NCBI RefSeq assembly: GCF_022410535.1 | Contig: NZ_JAKNBL010000032.1 | Location: 1 to 35,817, forward strand | Reading direction: 5' to 3' | DNA: 35,817 nt | DNA from: Pelotomaculum terephthalicicum JT | Lineage (GTDB): Bacteria > Bacillota > Desulfotomaculia > Desulfotomaculales > Pelotomaculaceae | Part shown: in pieces, positions 32,007 through 35,817 of the stretch | How positions within the stretch are numbered: position 1 is the stretch's first letter | Layout of the letters: each line of letters starts with the position of its first letter | Notes under the pieces: generated by a model | The model's input: the letters and a program-made list of their open reading frames with translations, nothing else | Told to the model about the DNA's origin: nothing | The model's database searches: none | Program-made: the position numbers and the translations under genes

Positions 32007-32444
32007 ATGGTTCGAGATGCAATATTGCAAACAATAACAGCTTATGAGCGTAATAATCATGACGATCAACTCTCTCTATTTAGAGAGCAACCTTCAAATA
32101 TTTGGAGTAATATAGGCTCAGGAGCTGCTTTTTGTGAACTTACACGCAGCTTTTTTGCTTCCTTTACAGATCGTTATTTAAAATATTATCTGGAACGTGA
32201 AGCAGCTAGTACAATTAATGATTACCGATCAATAGAGGTTTTTTCAAAAAAGCTATCTGAGCAAGCTGAAGCTATCTCACATCATGCATTTGAAACCTCA
32301 AAAATCATGCAATCCTTTGCGGCGGGCTGGTTTAATAATTATGCTAAAAATAATATCCCGCCAACAAAAGAAATAGTTGATTTTTTAAGAGTTTCCTTCG
32401 GAAAAATGCGAGAGGAATTTCGAAGGGAGGCTGATGAATTATGA
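32007..32444 (+). CDS. Helical protein coupled to a QueC-like gene
   Basis: From ATG 32007 the protein is 145 residues, almost all helical: AILQTITAYERNN, ELTRSFFASFTDRYLKYYLEREA, IEVFSKKLSEQAEAISHHAFETSKIMQSFAAGWFNNY and a basic/acidic tail. No motif is recognised. The frame is open upstream to the brxL joint, and there is no ribosome site, so the 5' end has probably been lost. The stop overlaps the QueC-like start (ATGA at 32441-32444), indicating translational coupling and hence a two-gene or larger functional unit. I do not assign a family. Confidence 0.6.
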   Translation: MVRDAILQTITAYERNNHDDQLSLFREQPSNIWSNIGSGAAFCELTRSFFASFTDRYLKYYLEREAASTINDYRSIEVFSKKLSEQAEAISHHAFETSKIMQSFAAGWFNNYAKNNIPPTKEIVDFLRVSFGKMREEFRREADEL

Positions 32445-33901
32445 ATCTTCAGCCTTCTGTGGTTAATGTTTTCTGTGGAGAATTATCCGTAGCTCCCGAA
32501 AACAAAGAAGAAAAAAGTTTAAAACTATCTTATTTTGACCTGGAGAATTTTGATGCAAACATAAATATCGGTTTCAACAAGTTTATAAATGATATTGAAA
32601 GCCTTCCACCAAGAATAATTGATTTATTGGAGATAGCGGCATACGTGTTTTGTGCCGATAGAGCTGTGGATAGAGGCGAACGCAACAGTATAAATAACAA
32701 TAGCTGGGCACGTTCCTTTCAGTTCTACATTCCCGTTAGAGATAACTTGTTCTGGTCGAACCCTAAAGTTTCTGCGGCTATTTCTAGTGCAATGGAATTC
32801 ATGACCGGGGATAGAAAATATAGTTTCCAATTCGAAAAGTATGAGCAAATTCCTAACATCGTTCCCAATCACCAGCTATCTTTGTTTAATAATGAATACA
32901 TAACAATCTCTGAGGCAAAGAATACCGAAGTTATGCTCTTTTCAGGAGGGTTAGACTCCTTAGCGGGAGTAATTGAATATCTCAATACCTTTAAAAGTAA
33001 GGAGCTTTGTCTTGTAAGTCATAAAGCTAATAACAGTGTGACACATACACAAAATAGCATTATCGGCTATCTGCAAAAAAGGTATAACCATAGGATTAAG
33101 CATTATAATTTTGAGTGTCATTTTAAAAAGAACACTCCTAGCAAAGAGGAAACTCAAAGGTCAAGAATGTTCTTATATTCAGCAATTGCGTTTGCAATCT
33201 GCAATTGTTATGAAAAGCAGGAGTTTTATGTTTATGAAAACGGAATAACAAGCATCAACCTACCCAAACAAGCGGATACTTTTAATGCGCGCGCCAGCAG
33301 GACGACACATCCAAAAGCTATTGCACTCCTTCAAAAGTTCTATCGCTATTTTAGCGAAGAGTTTTCGTTATTGACACCATACTCAAACAAGACAAAAGCT
33401 GATATACTCCAGATTTTTAAGAATAATAATGAGCAAAATATTATTTCAAGTTCTGTTTCCTGTAGTTCAACCAGAAACAAACCTGGTATTGCAGCCCATT
33501 GTGGCTGTTGTTCACAGTGTATTGATCGCAGATTTGCGGTTTTTGCTACAGAGCTTGAGGAATATGATGCAGAATATGCTGATGATTTTATTAGGCATAT
33601 CCCTAATTCCGAAACAAGACAACGATTATATAATACCTTACGGTTAGCTGCAATGGAAGGAATGAAAAGCAAACAAGATTTTATTGAAAAATATATGGAT
33701 GAAATAGCTGATATTATTGACTATACTCCAGGAAGTAACCCGGATGATAAAATGGATGATCTTTATAAACTGTTTTGCAGATTTGGTCAATCCGTTTTAT
33801 TCGCTGCAAAAAGAATTCAAGCGCAGTGTGAGGATCTTAGCGCAAAAAACCCTAAAGACTCCCTACTTGAGATGCTTGCTACAAGGCTACTAATGGTATA
33901 G
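32441..33901 (+). CDS. QueC/QatC-like PP-loop protein of a putative defence pair
   Basis: The 486-residue protein has a PP-loop, MLFSGGLDSLAGVIEYL (S168-GGLDS), and a QueC-type zinc site SC(S)...HCGCCSQC (C341, C354, C357, C360) followed by DRR. QueC makes 7-cyano-7-deazaguanine, and QueC-like proteins occur in the Qat and type IV CBASS antiphage systems. This one has a ~160-residue N-terminal extension and a ~110-residue C-terminal helical domain, unlike housekeeping QueC (about 220-240 residues). No other queuosine genes are nearby. The AT-rich codon use is unlike the BREX genes. A defence-type role is inferred from fusion architecture and location. Confidence 0.75.
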   Translation: MNLQPSVVNVFCGELSVAPENKEEKSLKLSYFDLENFDANINIGFNKFINDIESLPPRIIDLLEIAAYVFCADRAVDRGERNSINNNSWARSFQFYIPVRDNLFWSNPKVSAAISSAMEFMTGDRKYSFQFEKYEQIPNIVPNHQLSLFNNEYITISEAKNTEVMLFSGGLDSLAGVIEYLNTFKSKELCLVSHKANNSVTHTQNSIIGYLQKRYNHRIKHYNFECHFKKNTPSKEETQRSRMFLYSAIAFAICNCYEKQEFYVYENGITSINLPKQADTFNARASRTTHPKAIALLQKFYRYFSEEFSLLTPYSNKTKADILQIFKNNNEQNIISSSVSCSSTRNKPGIAAHCGCCSQCIDRRFAVFATELEEYDAEYADDFIRHIPNSETRQRLYNTLRLAAMEGMKSKQDFIEKYMDEIADIIDYTPGSNPDDKMDDLYKLFCRFGQSVLFAAKRIQAQCEDLSAKNPKDSLLEMLATRLLMV

Positions 33902-34044
33902 CTTCCGATATCACACTTGTCCCTAATGAGTTTGGGCTGTATTTTGTGGTCTATGATCCGGAGCGAAGGATTGGTTCAGATATGAAGTTTATAAGTAATC
34001 TAGAGAGTAAGAGAGAATCATGTTTTGTTCGCATTTATAGATAA
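33871..34044 (+). pseudogene. Decayed coding remnant after the QueC-like gene
   Basis: A frame with no start codon is open from 33871 to TAA 34042-34044. It overlaps the QueC-like 3' end and reads ITLVPNEFGLYFVVYDPERR, then IGSDMKFISNLESKRESCF. The composition looks like real protein. It may be the C-terminal scrap of a third gene of the module. From 34045 to 34159 I see only an 18-bp AT palindrome (34108-34125). Confidence 0.35.
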
Positions 34045-34159
34045 GAAACTGAACAAGAAAATATCAGTTTGTTCTAGAATGAACGAATAATTAGAGGGCT
34101 CTTTTATTCAAAAAATATTTTTTGATAAAACAGGTATATAATTTTAAAGGAGGCTCTCA

Positions 34160-34597
34160 ATGCTTTTTTCAGAAGAATATGGAATTACCTGCCTCGGCGA
34201 TGAAGAATGGTTTGACCCCATTCTTCATCAAGATACATTGTTATTCATTGACCCTTTCGCAGTTTTTAAGTCAAATGATGATTTGTTCAAAGACAGTTAT
34301 TCAGAGATAATGTATTTTTTTCAACAGGCATTTGAATTGATTGCTTCTTCCGGGGGTATTAAAAGTAATTTAAGTTATAAAAAGGCAGAATCAATATTGC
34401 TTTTTCCCGAAGTAAATGCTTTATGTCTAGGATATTCAAAAACAAGGCAAGGTTCTGGAACAGGACCAAAATGGGCAAAAACTTTAACCGCAAATATAAA
34501 TAGTATTATTAGTCGAGGTGTTACGCATATATCACATTTTGAGGAATGTGCAATAGATAATCTTGTTAATGTGTTAAAATCAAATAATATCAGATAA
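34160..34597 (+). CDS. Hypothetical protein, possibly an N-terminal fragment of a larger family
   Basis: The 145-residue protein starts at ATG 34160 behind AAAGGAGG (34146-34153). Features are LFSEEYGITCLGDEEWFDP, LLFIDPFAVFKS and FPEVNALCLGYSKTRQGSGTGPKWAKTL. The last pattern (EVNxLxLGxSKxRxGxGxGP) and the YGIT start recall the first ~170 residues of longer uncharacterised phage-defence-associated proteins; this is a recollection, not a match. It ends soon after SHFEECAIDNLVNVL, where such proteins would continue, so it may be truncated. No catalytic motif is visible. The gene is strongly AT-rich and stands alone. Confidence 0.6.
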   Translation: MLFSEEYGITCLGDEEWFDPILHQDTLLFIDPFAVFKSNDDLFKDSYSEIMYFFQQAFELIASSGGIKSNLSYKKAESILLFPEVNALCLGYSKTRQGSGTGPKWAKTLTANINSIISRGVTHISHFEECAIDNLVNVLKSNNIR

Positions 34598-34911
34598 AAT
34601 ATACTTGAGAAATAAAAGAAAAAGAATAATATTAAAAGTCCAACTTTTGCCCTTATAACTTACAACGAAAATTATATATACTTGAATAGGAACCCATTTG
34701 GAGATAATAAGCTAGTATATACATTTCCCAAATCTATTGCAGTGTCAGCTGCATCAAATGATTCATAGTGGGCAATAGTTAAAGAGATGCTCCCCGGTAG
34801 TTTTCTTATCTGATCTATTGATGTTGATGCAGTAATAGTAGGAAATGTTTATGTGTCGTGTTAAGAGTAATTTCTAATTTCAATTTTGCTTCCTTACAAG
34901 GAGGTATGGGA
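34598..34911. other. AT-rich gap with a possible reverse-strand coding scrap
   Basis: No complete gene is seen. On the reverse strand a frame without a start is open for roughly 57 codons, from about 34848 to TAA at 34674-34672, and reads SISLTIAHYESFDAADTAID, then LSPNGFLFKYI. It may be a gene remnant or chance. No strong hairpin with a T tract was found. Confidence 0.3.
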
Positions 34912-35706
34912 ATGTCAGTAGACCCAAATATACAATGGATTTTCTCTGGTATTGGTGTACTAGCCTTAACATTGATTATTAATAAATTGATGCGTCATTT
35001 CCGTGAAAATGATTTTTCTCTAACTGCGAATAGCAAAGATTTTATTAATACAGGCGATTACAACACCAATGTTGTTGGTAACATGGTTAATATAATTAAT
35101 GAAGCTATTCCAGAAAATATTGAAAAAAGTCAAGCTAGTGCTGCAGTGGATAGATTAATTGAGAAGTTTTATCAGGTTTATAGGGAACACGGAATTAACC
35201 TTGAACAAATACCCGGTTTTATTGGAAAAGAATTTGATTTTACATTCGCTGACCTGGAAGAAGAAAAAATGCGACTCAAGCTTTCAAATGAAATTATTGA
35301 TTGGACGTGCAATAAGTTCGGCCTTAATAGAAGATGGTTTGATAATCAGAGTGATAGAATGTATCAGGATATTCAAGGGTACAAGCGGTCTTGGCAAATG
35401 ATAGACTTCATAAGTGACCTGGTAGATGAAGTTGGATTGTATAAACATGAGTCAGATATTCATTTATCCGCAATTCGAGATTTTGAGTTAATGGAGGCCA
35501 ATCAAAGTCCGGAAGAAGGGAAAGTATTGTTTATTCTTGAAGTGAAGGTCGGAGCCGTGAGTAGTGGTCCAGTTAGTAAATACATTTTCATTCGAGACGA
35601 TTTTATTTGGTCATATCGAAAATCCAGGCATGAGGCCAAAAGACTAATTACTATTGCAAAAGCCTTTAGAATTAATACCTGGGGTTATAATGAGTATACC
35701 GGGTAA
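34912..35706 (+). CDS. Hypothetical single-pass membrane protein
   Basis: The 264-residue protein starts at ATG 34912, fixed by AAGGAGG (34898-34904). Residues ~7-25 (IQWIFSGIGVLALTLIINK) form one membrane segment, followed by basic RHFR, so the body is probably cytosolic. Then come INTGDYNTNVVGNMVNIINEA, a helical region, an EIIDWTCNKFGLNRRWF segment, and a mixed alpha/beta C-terminal part (KVLFILEVKVGAVSSGPVSKYIFIRDDF). No family is recognised. A membrane anchor with a sensor- or effector-like domain is common for defence accessory proteins, but there is no direct evidence here. It appears complete. Confidence 0.7.
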   Translation: MSVDPNIQWIFSGIGVLALTLIINKLMRHFRENDFSLTANSKDFINTGDYNTNVVGNMVNIINEAIPENIEKSQASAAVDRLIEKFYQVYREHGINLEQIPGFIGKEFDFTFADLEEEKMRLKLSNEIIDWTCNKFGLNRRWFDNQSDRMYQDIQGYKRSWQMIDFISDLVDEVGLYKHESDIHLSAIRDFELMEANQSPEEGKVLFILEVKVGAVSSGPVSKYIFIRDDFIWSYRKSRHEAKRLITIAKAFRINTWGYNEYTG

Positions 35707-35708
35707 AA

Positions 35709-35784
35709 CTGAACAGTTTGACCGCTAAGATTAAACAGTGTCCCCGTTTGAAACTGAACACCGGTTCCGAAGAAGTTGAACACT
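35709..35784. repeat. Four spaced TGAACA-type repeats (probable IS terminus)
   Basis: The motif (C/T)T(G/A)AACA occurs at 35709 (CTGAACA), 35731 (TTAAACA), 35754 (CTGAACA) and 35776 (TTGAACA), spaced 22-23 nt apart. Iterated repeats of this sort mark the ends of IS21-family elements, where the transposase binds. The element itself would lie beyond the right edge. No gene is seen from 35707 to 35817. Confidence 0.5.
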
Positions 35785-35817
35785 GGATATGGCCCTTCTG
35801 CTAAATTGAATTTATGC

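Noticed and set aside
32441-33901. Housekeeping QueC (queuosine pathway)
   Set aside because: The protein is twice the normal length with extra domains, and queD, queE and queF are not nearby.
34128-34142. TATAAT as the promoter of the gene at 34160
   Set aside because: No -35 stands at a usable distance, and transcription would start within the ribosome site.

Overview
The window looks like accessory DNA from a Gram-positive, spore-forming Clostridia-type bacterium (Peptococcaceae-like). The evidence is SpoVG- and AbrB-type proteins, an S-layer-homology (SLH) protein, strong AGGAGG ribosome sites, sigma-A promoters and many intrinsic terminators. Almost every block joins its neighbour through a truncated gene, so the window is a chain of recombined mobile-element and defence modules.

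(1) 1-11,000, GC-rich: a transposase tail, a tRNA-Ser(CGA), two AbrB-like regulators, a conserved hypothetical, an SLH protein with about ten 92-residue repeats (broken), a YodL-like protein, a reverse-strand methyltransferase behind a transcription-attenuator leader, SpoVG, and a Tad-like ATPase/membrane set (TadZ-like, CpaF, TadB, TadC). The TadZ-like and CpaF genes have both lost the segment encoding the P-loop. (2) 10,900-15,110: the 3' half of a Tn7-like transposition operon (end of tnsB fused in frame to tadC, then intact tnsC and tnsD/tniQ). A MNT/HEPN toxin-antitoxin pair follows (15,267-15,975), then fragments of a conjugation-type membrane protein and a large serine recombinase.

(3) 16,627-31,996: a type 1 BREX operon (HTH regulator, brxA, brxB, brxC, pglX, pglZ, truncated brxL). 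It is heavily interrupted. pglX has an AT-rich central block that fits a swapped target-recognition region. It carries inverted AGTGGGCAGTG-type repeats near its SAM motif and an in-frame insertion of about 340 bp holding an overlapping ORF for a 23S-rRNA-intervening-sequence-type four-helix-bundle protein. Between pglX and pglZ sit a RelB/YoeB pair and a remnant type III CRISPR (Cmr) gene set without a recognisable Cas10. This Cmr set is bracketed by a pglZ 5' scar and a second, diverged pglX 3' end.

(4) 31,960-35,817, AT-rich: DNA that replaces the rest of brxL. It holds a translationally coupled pair (helical protein plus QueC/QatC-like PP-loop protein), two unrecognised genes, decayed coding scraps and, at the edge, 22-23-bp-spaced repeats like an IS21-family terminus.

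The BREX modification genes are intact or nearly so, but brxL is lost, so a methylation-competent, defence-impaired system is the simplest inference. The most unusual observations are the four-helix-bundle element nested in pglX, the Cmr island between two pglX/pglZ alleles, the QueC-like pair and the leader-peptide attenuator.
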